Shown here: positions 46,045 to 55,264 of the stretch, in pieces | Layout of the letters: the number at the start of each line of letters is the position of its first letter | Position numbering within the stretch: position 1 is the stretch's first letter | NCBI RefSeq assembly: GCF_042654245.1 | Contig: NZ_JBHSGI010000002.1 | Span: forward strand, 496,001-560,000 | Origin: Seohaeicola_A nanhaiensis | GTDB lineage: Bacteria > Pseudomonadota > Alphaproteobacteria > Rhodobacterales > Rhodobacteraceae | Length of the DNA: 64,000 nt | Reading direction: 5' to 3' | Translations under genes and position numbers: made by a program | Notes under the pieces: model-generated | The model's input: the letters and a program-made list of their open reading frames with translations, nothing else | Told to the model about the DNA's origin: nothing | Databases searched by the model: none

Positions 46045-47337
46045 TCAGAGCCCCAACCCGTCCAGCAACCGGTTTTTCGCGACGGCAGCGCTGACCCCGA
46101 GGCGCCGCAATCGATGCAGTGGGATCGGGCGCAGCGGCGTCACTGGAAAATCGAGTTCAGACTCGGGTCTGCCCATCGCCCAGTCCGCCATGACACGGCC
46201 CATGACCGTGGCCATTGCCACACCGCGGCCGTTGTAGCCCAGGCCGGCAAAAATTCCCTCATCAATCCTGTTGAGGTGCGGATAGTGATCCACCGTGACG
46301 GCCACGAAGCCTCCCCAGGCGTGTACCCAGTTCACCGGCCCGAGTTCTGGAAACATGCGTTCGCTGGCATGACGCAACGCCTCGAATTGCCGCCGGGTAC
46401 CGGCGTCATCATAGGCCCCGCGGCCGCCCATGATGAATCGTCCCTTTGCATCAAGTCGATAGTAGAGAAGCAGACGCCGCGTGTCGGACGGAGCTTGCCG
46501 GCCGGGCAAGATGGCGGTCAGGACGTTGGCGCCAAGCGGTGCCGTTGCCACCTGAACCGACCGCACCGGCACCACAGACCGCGCGAGGTCCGGTATCAGC
46601 TCGCCGGAATAACCATTGGTGCAGACAAGAACACGGCGCGCCCTGACAGTACCGCGGACAGTCGCAACGCGATAACTGCCACGTTCGGGCGACAGGCTGC
46701 GCACCCGGCTTTGACCATGGACATTCGCACCGGCCGCCTGTGCCGCCGTCGCGAGGCCCAGCGCGTAGTTCAACGGATGGAGGTTCCCGCCTCTTGGGTC
46801 GATCAGACCACCGACATAGGATTCAGTGCCGATCATCTGAGCAATTTCGTCCCGTTGCAGAACGCGCACTGGTGCGCCTCGCGCCTGCCATTGAGCGGCA
46901 GTCGTTTTCAGCGCATCAAGCCCGCGATCGTTATGCGCTGCGCGTATCCACCCCGACCGCACCGCGTCACACTGAATGCCGTGGCGGTCGATCAGGTCGA
47001 ACACCGACTTACCGGCACCGCCCGACACGGCGATCATCCGCCCGCCCATTTCGGCCCCGTAACGCGCCTCGATGGCGTCCGGATCTTCCTTGAGGCCCGG
47101 GTTCACCTGACCGCCATTCCGGCCGGAAGCGCCCCAGCCTGGGCTTTCCGCTTCGAGAACAACGACGCGTCGGCCAGCCTCGGCCAGGTGCAGGGCAGCC
47201 GACAGACCGGTATATCCGGCGCCGATGATCGCGACGTCGGCCTCGACCTCGCCGAACAGAGGCGGACAGTCAGGTCCGGGATTTGCGGTGGCCGACCACA
47301 AACTGTCGGCAATGACCGGCGCTTCATTCGCGATCAT
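46045..47337 (-). CDS. FAD-dependent amine/amino-acid oxidoreductase (DadA/PuuB-like)
   Basis: The 430-aa protein has an N-terminal FAD motif VAIIGAGYTGLSAALHLAEAG (in two parts, about 36-56), ESPGWGASGRNGGQVNPG (about 63-80) and the C-terminal GLGYNGRGVAMATVMGRV. These match gamma-glutamylputrescine oxidase and D-amino acid dehydrogenase relatives. It may oxidise polyamine derivatives or secondary amines. It is divergent from the pfkB gene with 131 bases between, where I see no clear operator. Confidence 0.87.
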   Translation of the reverse strand: MIANEAPVIADSLWSATANPGPDCPPLFGEVEADVAIIGAGYTGLSAALHLAEAGRRVVVLEAESPGWGASGRNGGQVNPGLKEDPDAIEARYGAEMGGRMIAVSGGAGKSVFDLIDRHGIQCDAVRSGWIRAAHNDRGLDALKTTAAQWQARGAPVRVLQRDEIAQMIGTESYVGGLIDPRGGNLHPLNYALGLATAAQAAGANVHGQSRVRSLSPERGSYRVATVRGTVRARRVLVCTNGYSGELIPDLARSVVPVRSVQVATAPLGANVLTAILPGRQAPSDTRRLLLYYRLDAKGRFIMGGRGAYDDAGTRRQFEALRHASERMFPELGPVNWVHAWGGFVAVTVDHYPHLNRIDEGIFAGLGYNGRGVAMATVMGRVMADWAMGRPESELDFPVTPLRPIPLHRLRRLGVSAAVAKNRLLDGLGL

Positions 47338-47468
47338 GTCGTATGTCCTTAGCTTCTCGAGGCGATCCTGTGACTGCGCAACGGGTTTTTCAAGCCGGGC
47401 TGTGGGAGCTCGCTTGAATTAGAACTACTTGCACGCGAGAAGGCGGTGAACCGGAGATAGAAACAGCC

Positions 47469-48386
47469 ATGATCCTCTGCTGCGGCGAAGCTTTGATCGA
47501 CATGATTCCGGCCTCACTGCCCGACGGCCTCGAAGCGTTCATACCGCACGCCGGTGGCGCCGCACTCAACGTCGCTATAGCAATTGGGCGCCTGGGCGCT
47601 CCAGCCGGATTGTTCACCGGTCTTTCCCACGACATGTTTGGCCGGCAATTGGCGATCGCCGCGCAAGAGAGCAAGGTCGACATCTCGCTGGCCGTCCGTA
47701 GCGACCGGCCCACGACGCTGGCGTTTGTCGAACTGATCAACGGGAACGCGCGTTATGTCTTCCATGACGAGAACAGCGCCGGGCGCATGTTGACCGAGCA
47801 AGACCTGCCAGACCTGCCCCAATCCATCGACACCCTTGTTTTCGGAGGGATCAGCCTGATCCATGCGCCCGCCGCCGATACCTACGCCCAGCTCGCCCGT
47901 CGCGAGGCCGGTCGCCGGTGCATCGTCATGGATCCGAACATCCGGTCCGGGTTTGTAACGGATGAGGCGGCCTATCGGGCGCGACTGATGGGTATGCTGA
48001 AGGTCGCCGACATCGTGAAGATATCGGTGGACGATCTCGATTGGCTGTTGCCCGAAACCGAGGACGCGCTGACCGCACTGCTGGCTCTGGGGCCGGCGCT
48101 GGCGGTTCTGACGCGAGGCAGTGAGGGCGCGCTCGCCATGCATCGCGACAAGTGGCATGTAGAAGTAGCTTCAAGGCCAACCATGGTGGTGGATACCGTA
48201 GGCGCGGGCGACACCTTTCTTGCCGGTATGATCGTCGGGGCCTGGGAATCTGGGCTACTGTCTCGTAACGCCGTGGAAAACATTACGCCAAATGCGCTCC
48301 GCGAAATCCTGAGTTTCGCGGCTGCGGCTGCAGGTGTGAGTGTGTCGCGGGCCGGGGCCAATCCGCCCTGGCGTCACGAGTTGTGA
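47469..48386 (+). CDS. PfkB-family sugar kinase (fructokinase-like)
   Basis: The 305-aa kinase begins ILCCGEALIDMIPA, has the N-terminal GGAALNVAIAIGRLG (PfkB motif 1 area, about 29-43) and the C-terminal catalytic motif VDTVGAGDTFLAGM (about 241-254) with the base Asp. It should phosphorylate a sugar or nucleoside with ATP; the substrate is not fixed by sequence. It ends directly against the convergent aminotransferase gene. Confidence 0.88.
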   Translation: MILCCGEALIDMIPASLPDGLEAFIPHAGGAALNVAIAIGRLGAPAGLFTGLSHDMFGRQLAIAAQESKVDISLAVRSDRPTTLAFVELINGNARYVFHDENSAGRMLTEQDLPDLPQSIDTLVFGGISLIHAPAADTYAQLARREAGRRCIVMDPNIRSGFVTDEAAYRARLMGMLKVADIVKISVDDLDWLLPETEDALTALLALGPALAVLTRGSEGALAMHRDKWHVEVASRPTMVVDTVGAGDTFLAGMIVGAWESGLLSRNAVENITPNALREILSFAAAAAGVSVSRAGANPPWRHEL

Positions 48387-49553
48387 TCACTTCGACAGGA
48401 ATTCATGCATCCGCCCGAGGGCGCGGCGGATATTCTCTTCCGAGTTCGCATAGCTGATGCGGATATAGCCCTCACCCAGCGTTCCGAAATCGGGGCCGCC
48501 GATCGTTGCCACGCCAGTCTGTTCCAGAAGGTCGGCGGCAAGTTTCTTGGACTGCCAGCGCGTGCCAGAAATGTTGGGAAAAGCGTAGAAGGCGCCTTTG
48601 GGCACCACGCAACGGACGCCGGGCATTTCATTCAACAGCTCGACGACCACTTTTCGCCGCTTGTCGAAAGCCGCGCGCATCTCTGCCACTGCATCCTGCG
48701 GGCCGGTCAGCGCGGCAATTGCTGCGTATTGCGATGGGGTGTTCACGCAGGACCAGGCATTGACGGCCAACTTCCTTATCTTGTCCAAAAGCGCGTCGGG
48801 CCAGACAGAATACCCCATCCGCCAGCCCGTCATTGCATAGGTCTTCGACCAGCCATTCAAAAGAATGAGCCTGTCCCGGATTGCGGGATAGTCCAGCAGG
48901 GTGACATGCTCTTCCCCGTCATAAAGCAGCTGGTCGTAGATCTCGTCCGACATGATAGCGACGTGCGGGTGTTTCTCCAGCCCCGCCACCAGCTTGTCGA
49001 TCTCTGCTTTGGGGGTCACGCCGCCGCAGGGGTTTGCCGGGGAATTGAGAATCAACAGCCGCGTCTTCGGCGTGATCAGCGCCAAAGTCTCGTCAGCCGA
49101 AACGGCGAACCCCTTGTCCTCGCGAATGGGCACCGGCACCGGTGTGGCGCCGGTGTATTCAATCATCGAGCGGTATATGGGAAATCCAGGGTCCGGGTAC
49201 AGGATTTCGGCGCCCGGCTCGCCGAACATCAGGATCGCGGCGAACATCGTGATTTTGCCGCCGGGAACGACGGTGACGTTGTCCGGATTCACCTCGACAG
49301 CAAAGCGGCGGTGCAGGTCCCCCGCCACGGCCTCGCGCAGTTCGGGAATGCCCGTTGCAGCCGTATAGCCATGTCTGCCGTCCCGCAGCGCCTTGACTGC
49401 GGCCTCAACGATATGCGGCGGCGTCGGGAAGTCGGGCTGGCCGATACCGAGATTGATGACGTCGACGCCTTTGGCCGCCAGTGCGTTGGCACGCGCCAGA
49501 ACCGCAAAGGCATTTTCTTCTCCGATACGGTCGAAATTCTTTACGGTCTGCAA
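48387..49553 (-). CDS. Class I/II pyridoxal-phosphate aminotransferase
   Basis: The 388-aa enzyme has VINLGIGQPDFPTPPHIV (about 32-49), the central LNSPANPCGG, SDEIYDQLLYDG and the PLP lysine in NGWSKTYAMTGWRMGY, typical of aspartate/tyrosine-type aminotransferases. The N-terminus of the conserved protein (QTVKNFDRIGEENAF) starts right after TTG 49553, which follows GAGGGGG; no ATG is well placed, so TTG is called. It is 71 bases downstream of the orphan gene of the GTPase cluster and could be cotranscribed, although its metabolism-type function looks unrelated. Confidence 0.88.
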   Translation of the reverse strand: MQTVKNFDRIGEENAFAVLARANALAAKGVDVINLGIGQPDFPTPPHIVEAAVKALRDGRHGYTAATGIPELREAVAGDLHRRFAVEVNPDNVTVVPGGKITMFAAILMFGEPGAEILYPDPGFPIYRSMIEYTGATPVPVPIREDKGFAVSADETLALITPKTRLLILNSPANPCGGVTPKAEIDKLVAGLEKHPHVAIMSDEIYDQLLYDGEEHVTLLDYPAIRDRLILLNGWSKTYAMTGWRMGYSVWPDALLDKIRKLAVNAWSCVNTPSQYAAIAALTGPQDAVAEMRAAFDKRRKVVVELLNEMPGVRCVVPKGAFYAFPNISGTRWQSKKLAADLLEQTGVATIGGPDFGTLGEGYIRISYANSEENIRRALGRMHEFLSK

Positions 49554-49624
49554 GTTGGCCCCCTCACCGGTCAAGCCTTTCAAACCGCATTCACCCTTGT
49601 CTTGGCAAGAGGGGATTGCCTCGA

Positions 49625-50431
49625 TCAGCCGGGGGCAGCCCCAAACACCTTGCGCCAGGCGTCCATGGCCGGCACAGCCGCGTCTTTCGGAAGTACAGCC
49701 AATGCCTGATCCATGCCGACGGTGGCTTTCAGGAGCAACCGCTGATCCGGCAGGGGCAACATCAGACAGCCCGGCAGCGACGCGCGGATGCTTGCCAATG
49801 CAGCCTTCTGTTCCAAAGTGCGGAAGGCACGCAGCCCGGCCACAAGATCGTCCGGGCCGCGATGATGTTCCTCGCCGGTGCGACTGACAAGCAGCATCCA
49901 AGCCAAGGCAAAAGACTCGATACCCCGCAGAAAGTCTCGGATATCCCCCGAACCGCCGCAGGGGCCAAGGCTGAGTCCGATGCACGCGGCCAGATTGCGC
50001 GCGGAGCAGGACAGGCTGTCGGACTCGATCGGACCGATATTCCGATCCACGCGCAATTGCATACGGCCCGACCGCTCGAAGAGCGTCTGGAGGCGGTGCG
50101 CGTAGAGCCGTGCAGCAGACTCCGGATCTCCTGGTTCGAGTCGTGCTGTCGTAGGCCTTTCACCGACGATTTTGAGCCCCGATACACGCCGGTTGGAGAC
50201 GGCCATCTGCGCCACCTCCACCCCGTCGGCAATCAACACGATCCGCCGAGGCAAAACCGTTTCGTCGATTTCGCGCAACAACATGACCATCAGGCTCTCG
50301 CCGTCGCCAGCGCGCGCGCGTCGCGTCCGGGCGAGTGCTGGGCTTTCCTCGGCGAAGCGCTCGATCACGTGAGCCAGACGTGCTCCCTCAGCCGTTCCAC
50401 GTGATGCCTGCAATTTCATTGCCTTTCTCAT
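49625..50431 (-). CDS. Hypothetical protein, GTPase-cluster orphan
   Basis: I do not recognise this 268-aa protein. It is Arg/Leu/Ala-rich, without signal peptide or obvious membrane helix. An N-terminal basic segment is followed by alpha/beta-looking segments (LPRRIVLIADGVEVAQMAV, about 54-72). It lies 10 bases after the 123-aa gene and belongs by position to the GTPase cluster. The ATG at 50431 with GAGG at suitable distance is chosen; ATG 50419 is an alternative. No catalytic motif is visible. Confidence 0.65.
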   Translation of the reverse strand: MRKAMKLQASRGTAEGARLAHVIERFAEESPALARTRRARAGDGESLMVMLLREIDETVLPRRIVLIADGVEVAQMAVSNRRVSGLKIVGERPTTARLEPGDPESAARLYAHRLQTLFERSGRMQLRVDRNIGPIESDSLSCSARNLAACIGLSLGPCGGSGDIRDFLRGIESFALAWMLLVSRTGEEHHRGPDDLVAGLRAFRTLEQKAALASIRASLPGCLMLPLPDQRLLLKATVGMDQALAVLPKDAAVPAMDAWRKVFGAAPG

Positions 50432-50441
50432 CCCGCCCGCC

Positions 50442-50813
50442 TCAGAGATTCTGAACCGTTTGACGCGCCGGCCCGGCCACCCGCTCGAAATCTTCCACCG
50501 AGTTGACGACGACACATATCAGGTCCGCTTCGTCCTGAGGGGACCGAAGAAACAGGCGAATATCCGTGGGGTCGAGGAGAATGGCTTCGTCAAGTCGCCC
50601 CTTTTCGGGCACAAAGTGATGGGTGAGCGCAGGATCATCTGCAGCCGAAAAACAGCGTGCGGCCTGGGCACACAACTCGTCCAACCGCTCCTGATGCCAG
50701 TGGCGGGATGCACTGGAGCGCAGCACCAGGCGGGCGTGCAGGTCGCCAAACGCAGCAAGGCTGCAGCCGGGGGCCGCAGCGCGCAACGCATCCAGCTTGT
50801 CTACGATACTCAT
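50442..50813 (-). CDS. Small protein, possibly Roadblock/LC7-like
   Basis: The 123-aa protein (MSIVDKLDALRAAAPGCSLAA start) shows the order helix, strand pair, helix, strands, helix: DKLDALRAAAPG, GCSLAAFGDLHARLVLR, ERLDELCAQAARCF, DIRLFLRS, EADLICVVVNSV and DFERVAGPARQTV. This is the outline of the Roadblock/LC7 fold, used in MglB-type GTPase regulators, but I see no diagnostic residue and call it tentatively. It lies 69 bases after the third GTPase and 10 bases before the 268-aa orphan. Confidence 0.62.
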   Translation of the reverse strand: MSIVDKLDALRAAAPGCSLAAFGDLHARLVLRSSASRHWHQERLDELCAQAARCFSAADDPALTHHFVPEKGRLDEAILLDPTDIRLFLRSPQDEADLICVVVNSVEDFERVAGPARQTVQNL

Positions 50814-50882
50814 GGACCTGGCCCTTTTGCTGTAGTGCTCGACCTGCCGCTTTGCGTGACGGCAGTCTCCTTGAAGTTGCGA

Positions 50883-51803
50883 TCAGACATAGGCGCCATC
50901 GTGTCGGTTCGGCAGCCTTTCAGTGCGCTGGCCATTGCCGCGCGCTTGCACGCGTTTGGGCATGACTCTGTCCGCATCCGGCAATGCATCAAACTGCATC
51001 CCAGCCTCGGAGTCGGGATCATCGTCAGCATTGGAAGAGCCGATTGCGTCGCCGGCCTTGACGTCATCCGCCCTCGGAAGATCGAGACGCGCCAATCCGC
51101 CATCGTCTTCGGGTGCCTGTGCGAGAAGCAATTCAACCAGATGATTCGTAAAGGCCGCCGCACCGCTGGCGGCCCAAGCCTCCACATCGTCGCCCGCCTT
51201 CAATGCGCGCATCAGGGAGACCGGATAGACCGCGCTGAACTGGCCGTCCGTTTCCTTTCGAACGCGCGCGAGGACCCGGGCGCGGTCGCGCTCTGCGATC
51301 AGCTTGTCGAATTGGGTGATCAGGAGCAGGTTGTCGCCTCTGGTCAGGGCACGCAGGTTTTCCCATGTGGCGGCTTCGGATTGGCGCCATGCCTGGGTCG
51401 CGTGCGTGCACCAGATCACGCTGTCGGCCAAATCGAAAACCGAACGCCAAACCTCCGGCGACATGTTCGGATCGGAGATGCCTGGCATATCGATCAGATC
51501 GCAGAGCTCCAGCAGTTCCGAGCGAAGGAAAACACGGATCAGCCGCGTTTCTGCGAGATCGACCTGGTCTATATCGGCAAGCTCGATGGGTGCCTGTTGG
51601 CCGTCATGACCAATGGCAAAGGCCGCTTCGTCGCCGTGAGACATCCAGACAGGTGGCAGGCGCGTTGCCGTAACGCGTGTGGGCAGCGGATCGCAACCCA
51701 GCAACAGGTTGGACAGGGTGCTCTTTCCTGCGCTGAACTCACCCATCAGCGCAAGCCGCGGCTTGCGCAGTTCGCCGTTTTTCTGACCGGTCGCCTGGCT
51801 CAT
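50883..51803 (-). CDS. Dynamin-family GTPase, short
   Basis: This 306-aa protein has a dynamin-type G domain: P-loop GEFSAGKST (about 21-29), G3 motif DMPGISD (about 105-111) and a weakened G4 TQFDKL (about 163-168). The tail (about 240-306) is short and disordered-looking, so the long helical stalk of classical dynamins is missing. It could work as a partner to the 687-aa protein. The ATG at 51803 with GGGAGAG upstream is preferred over GTG 51812. It lies 15 bases after that gene. Confidence 0.85.
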   Translation of the reverse strand: MSQATGQKNGELRKPRLALMGEFSAGKSTLSNLLLGCDPLPTRVTATRLPPVWMSHGDEAAFAIGHDGQQAPIELADIDQVDLAETRLIRVFLRSELLELCDLIDMPGISDPNMSPEVWRSVFDLADSVIWCTHATQAWRQSEAATWENLRALTRGDNLLLITQFDKLIAERDRARVLARVRKETDGQFSAVYPVSLMRALKAGDDVEAWAASGAAAFTNHLVELLLAQAPEDDGGLARLDLPRADDVKAGDAIGSSNADDDPDSEAGMQFDALPDADRVMPKRVQARGNGQRTERLPNRHDGAYV

Positions 51804-51818
51804 GCTTTCCACTCTCCC

Positions 51819-53882
51819 TTATGCCGCGTAACGTGTCAGAGTTTCGAGCGCATCCTGCAGCGCGCCCTGCCGCTCCAATTCGCTGCGGTCGATGAAGAGT
51901 TCCTGAACATCCGTAACAGCGCCCGCGCGGCTGCCGAGTTCCAGCAGGATGTCCTTTTGTTCATCCATGAAATCGGTAAGCGCCCTCAAGGCACCCTCTT
52001 TCACTTCGGCAGTTTGCACGACTTTCAACTGATGCATGAAGTCTTCGGTTTCCGCCGTGATCAGACGCTGGAACTTGAGTGCGAAGGCCTTGTAACCTCG
52101 GGTCCGGCGCCACCAGGATTTCCACCACCCGTCTCGAAAATCGAGAGCGATGGTCTGCCCCAATGCGACAGGCGACGGAATCTCCGGCGCCATGGGCAGG
52201 CCGATCTGGATGCCCCCGACCACCGACCCGAACGCCGCGTAGTAGAGTTCCGCCAGATCCGTCACCGCGGATTCAAAGCTCTTCACCGCCAGTGCATGCG
52301 CCCTTGTACCAAAGACGTTGTAGGCCGAGCGCAACAGCATACGCAGCCCAGTCGGGCTGTATTCCCAGACTTCGCCTTCGCCGTAGGTTTCAAGATGCTC
52401 GATGAGCGAGTGGGTCGCACGCTCGATGAAGTTAGAGTGCGCTCGGTCCGCCCGTGTCTGGTAGTCGGCGATCAATGCGTCAAAGTCGGCCTCCAACTTG
52501 GTCAGATGCCGCTCGGCCAGATGATCGAAGCGCGACCGCACATCGTACATCGTCAGGTCCTCCGATGTCTCGGACCCTTCTATCGTGATGCTTTCGGCGA
52601 CCTTCTGGCTTGACGCGATGGTGACCGCAGAGTTTGCGATCTTGCTGAGGATCGCTTCGCCGCTATCCGCCACAATCCGCTCGCTGAGATGGCGGAACAG
52701 GTTCGGCAGCCCAGAAAGCTCCCAAACCATGTCGGCGGCAGACGCGCCAAGGGAGGATCCAGCCAACGCATTGGCGGCCCAGTCGAGCAGGGCATGCGAA
52801 CTCATTGCGGACATCGTTTCGATCCCGCCGGAAAGGACCTTGTTGGCCCAATAGGCGCTGCCAAAGATGATCGCCGCGCCCGTGGGCCCGTTCTGATCGA
52901 TCAGCGTCTGGCGAATACTCTCTTCGATCTCGGGAATCTGGTTCTGCGGATCGGCAAGCTCGTCTATGCGGTTTACAAAGATCAGCACGTCACGCGATTT
53001 CAGGTTCGAAATCAGGCGAATGAGGCCCATGTCGACCGAGGTGAGCGCCTGATGCGCGGAGAGGACGACAACGCATATCCTGCTTTCACGAATCGCCTGT
53101 ATGGTCACCTGTTCGCGCATCATGAAGGTGTCATTAACGCCGGGCGTGTCGCGCAGGCACATCCGGAAAGGCACCGTGGGGCAATTCATGTACAGATCGG
53201 CCGACCGAGTTATGTCAGCGAAACGGCCCTGATCTTCCGAGCCTCCGGCCTCTCCTTCCAGCTCGAATTCGTCGCCAAGGCAGATGTAGCGTTCGACGAG
53301 GTTCTTGTCGAAAAAGCCGTATTCATGCTCCTGACCCAGCAACAGCTCGAACTTCTTGCCCAGCCGCTTGCGAGATTTTTCCCGCATTAATTCGATCTGT
53401 TCGCGGATCTTTTCCAACTCGCTTTCGGCACCGGCTCGCCCCGCCAGTTCGCCGATTCGGCCACCCTTCGTCAGAAGACGGTCCCACTCCCTTTCGGTCA
53501 TGAACTTGAAGCGAGCACCAATCTCGGCGCGTTTGCGGCCCGGCGTGAGGTGTAGCGAGGTAACGACCGATGTCCACGGATTCACGTCGGAGGGCAGAAG
53601 GTCGGCCCAACCGGCCATCGCATTCACCAGGGATGTCTTGCCCGACTTCACCTGGCCAAGGATTGTGATTGTCGGCTCGTATTCGGCCAAAGATTTGCGC
53701 AGCCGTTCAACTGAACGAGAAGTGCTTTCGCCGGTGACGGAACAGAGCGATTCGAGTGTCTTGTCCAGATGCTCCACCCGGTCGGCAAACTCGACCATCC
53801 CCTCGAGACCAGCGCCCAGATTGCAGGGCATAACCGGTGCCCGAAGCTGCGTGGCGGTCTCCTTGTCAGCGTCGATGGTCAT
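51819..53882 (-). CDS. Dynamin-family GTPase, large
   Basis: The 687-aa protein has a G domain with P-loop GQVKSGKT (residues 76-83), G3 DTPGVND (245-251) and G4 NRID (304-307), plus a long C-terminal helical region (about 350-687) with a hydrophobic stretch near AAFGSVVGGIQIGLPMAP, as in bacterial dynamin-like proteins that act on membranes. Start 53882 (MTIDADKE) has GGAAGG upstream; a frame start at 54008 is not supported. A 134-base gap precedes it, possibly holding an internal promoter. Confidence 0.88.
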   Translation of the reverse strand: MTIDADKETATQLRAPVMPCNLGAGLEGMVEFADRVEHLDKTLESLCSVTGESTSRSVERLRKSLAEYEPTITILGQVKSGKTSLVNAMAGWADLLPSDVNPWTSVVTSLHLTPGRKRAEIGARFKFMTEREWDRLLTKGGRIGELAGRAGAESELEKIREQIELMREKSRKRLGKKFELLLGQEHEYGFFDKNLVERYICLGDEFELEGEAGGSEDQGRFADITRSADLYMNCPTVPFRMCLRDTPGVNDTFMMREQVTIQAIRESRICVVVLSAHQALTSVDMGLIRLISNLKSRDVLIFVNRIDELADPQNQIPEIEESIRQTLIDQNGPTGAAIIFGSAYWANKVLSGGIETMSAMSSHALLDWAANALAGSSLGASAADMVWELSGLPNLFRHLSERIVADSGEAILSKIANSAVTIASSQKVAESITIEGSETSEDLTMYDVRSRFDHLAERHLTKLEADFDALIADYQTRADRAHSNFIERATHSLIEHLETYGEGEVWEYSPTGLRMLLRSAYNVFGTRAHALAVKSFESAVTDLAELYYAAFGSVVGGIQIGLPMAPEIPSPVALGQTIALDFRDGWWKSWWRRTRGYKAFALKFQRLITAETEDFMHQLKVVQTAEVKEGALRALTDFMDEQKDILLELGSRAGAVTDVQELFIDRSELERQGALQDALETLTRYAA

Positions 53883-54016
53883 GACGTCTTGCCTTCCGTA
53901 CTGATTTTTGCCTGGTCTGGGACGTTCCTCCGGCAGGCCCAAACCTTTCCGTCGCCGCGCTCGAAACTCGGCGAAAAATATGGTCAAAGTTGGGCTGTCT
54001 GTTGCCACTGTACACG

Positions 54017-55264
54017 TTACTGACCCAGGTCTGCCGCGGTCTTCTCTCCGATTTCCTTTTTCAATTGCAGAAGCAGCGTCACGGCATCGACAGCGGCGTC
54101 TTCGTTCTTTTCCAGCTGGAAGAGCAGCATCATCTCGGCGCCCTCCTGAGTGTCAGACTGCACACTGCGCGTGAACCCATCGGTGCCACCCGCGGCCTGG
54201 AACAGCTCGGCCAACTGGTTCGCCGTCGCGACGCACCGTTGGAGGACATCGGTCGGCTTGGGGCCGGAAGAGCCCGCCAAACCAGCCACGATGTCATTTG
54301 CCTGCGCCTGCAACAGAGAAATGGCCTTGTCGAAAACCTGCTCGCCATCGTTTTTGGACACGACCTGGTCCGGTTTGGATGGCCCTCGGAGATCGCCTGA
54401 ATTCGCTGCTTCGGCGTAGGTCTTGACGAAGGAAGATTCCAATTGCGGAGCGAACTTTTTCAGAAGCATCTGCGCCTGATCCATGTCCGCAGTGCGCCCG
54501 TTGTCGACCTGGCGCATCACGCCGTCAAACAGCTCTTTGCCCCCGCTGGACCGCCAAAGCGCCGTGTTGACCTGTGGCCCGGCGGTGCGGGCTGTGATCG
54601 CCTGAATCGTTGCGACGGGATAAAGGCCCAGAAACTCTTCTTCCACCAAAGGCCCAAGCGCGGCGATGCGTTCCTTCAGCAGGCCACGCATCATCTGGCG
54701 GTCGGCCATCGTCAGGACCAGAAAGGCATGATCCTTTACCTCCTCCGGCACACCGGACCAAAGCTTTTGCTCGGAGCTATCGAATTCCTCGCTGCACCAC
54801 AGAACCACGTCCGCCCATTGCGCGACCCAGTTTACCATCGAAACCTGATGACCGAAGCCCGCGTTCAAGGACACTTCGATATAGTTCTGGCGCAACAGGT
54901 CTTCGTGCGGCAACTCGATTCGCGCCCGCACCGCCCCAGCCGGCACATCCTGCGGGGTGGGCACACCACCACGCCGCAGATACTGACCGTCTTCCAGTTC
55001 GAAAGACGTCCGCGCCTTGGGCCCGTGCGCGATCTCAACCACCGGAATACCCGCCAGGGCGGTGACGGAGACCTGCGGAAACATCATGTTGATAAGAGAC
55101 GACTTTCCGCTTCCCGGTAGCCCGACAATGGCCACCTGAACCGGTTTCCTGAGGTGATCGAGCAGACGGGCGCCCCACTGGTGCCATTCGGTGGGGAACA
55201 ACTGCCGTTCAAGCGCGGTCTGCAGGCGGTCGACGACGGGTTCGATGGAATTTGCCAGGCTCAC
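54017..55264 (-). CDS. P-loop GTPase-like protein (dynamin-cluster)
   Basis: The 415-aa protein has an N-terminal helix, P-loop IVGLPGSGKSS (about 46-56) and a G-like domain with WADVVLWCSEEFDSSEQ and LVLTMADRQ (G4-like). It lacks a clear G3 DxPG, so it is less certain as a GTPase; ATPase is possible. A coiled-coil-like C-terminus (about 320-415) follows. GTG 55264 overlaps the PP2C stop by four bases (GTGA), showing coupling to the phosphatase. Confidence 0.82.
   Translation of the reverse strand: MSLANSIEPVVDRLQTALERQLFPTEWHQWGARLLDHLRKPVQVAIVGLPGSGKSSLINMMFPQVSVTALAGIPVVEIAHGPKARTSFELEDGQYLRRGGVPTPQDVPAGAVRARIELPHEDLLRQNYIEVSLNAGFGHQVSMVNWVAQWADVVLWCSEEFDSSEQKLWSGVPEEVKDHAFLVLTMADRQMMRGLLKERIAALGPLVEEEFLGLYPVATIQAITARTAGPQVNTALWRSSGGKELFDGVMRQVDNGRTADMDQAQMLLKKFAPQLESSFVKTYAEAANSGDLRGPSKPDQVVSKNDGEQVFDKAISLLQAQANDIVAGLAGSSGPKPTDVLQRCVATANQLAELFQAAGGTDGFTRSVQSDTQEGAEMMLLFQLEKNEDAAVDAVTLLLQLKKEIGEKTAADLGQ

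Noticed and set aside
50460..52613. Long plus-strand open frame of more than 700 codons opposite the GTPase genes
   Set aside because: It is antisense to three genes with clear GTPase motifs or operon spacing, has no recognisable domain, and arises from GC-rich codon bias.
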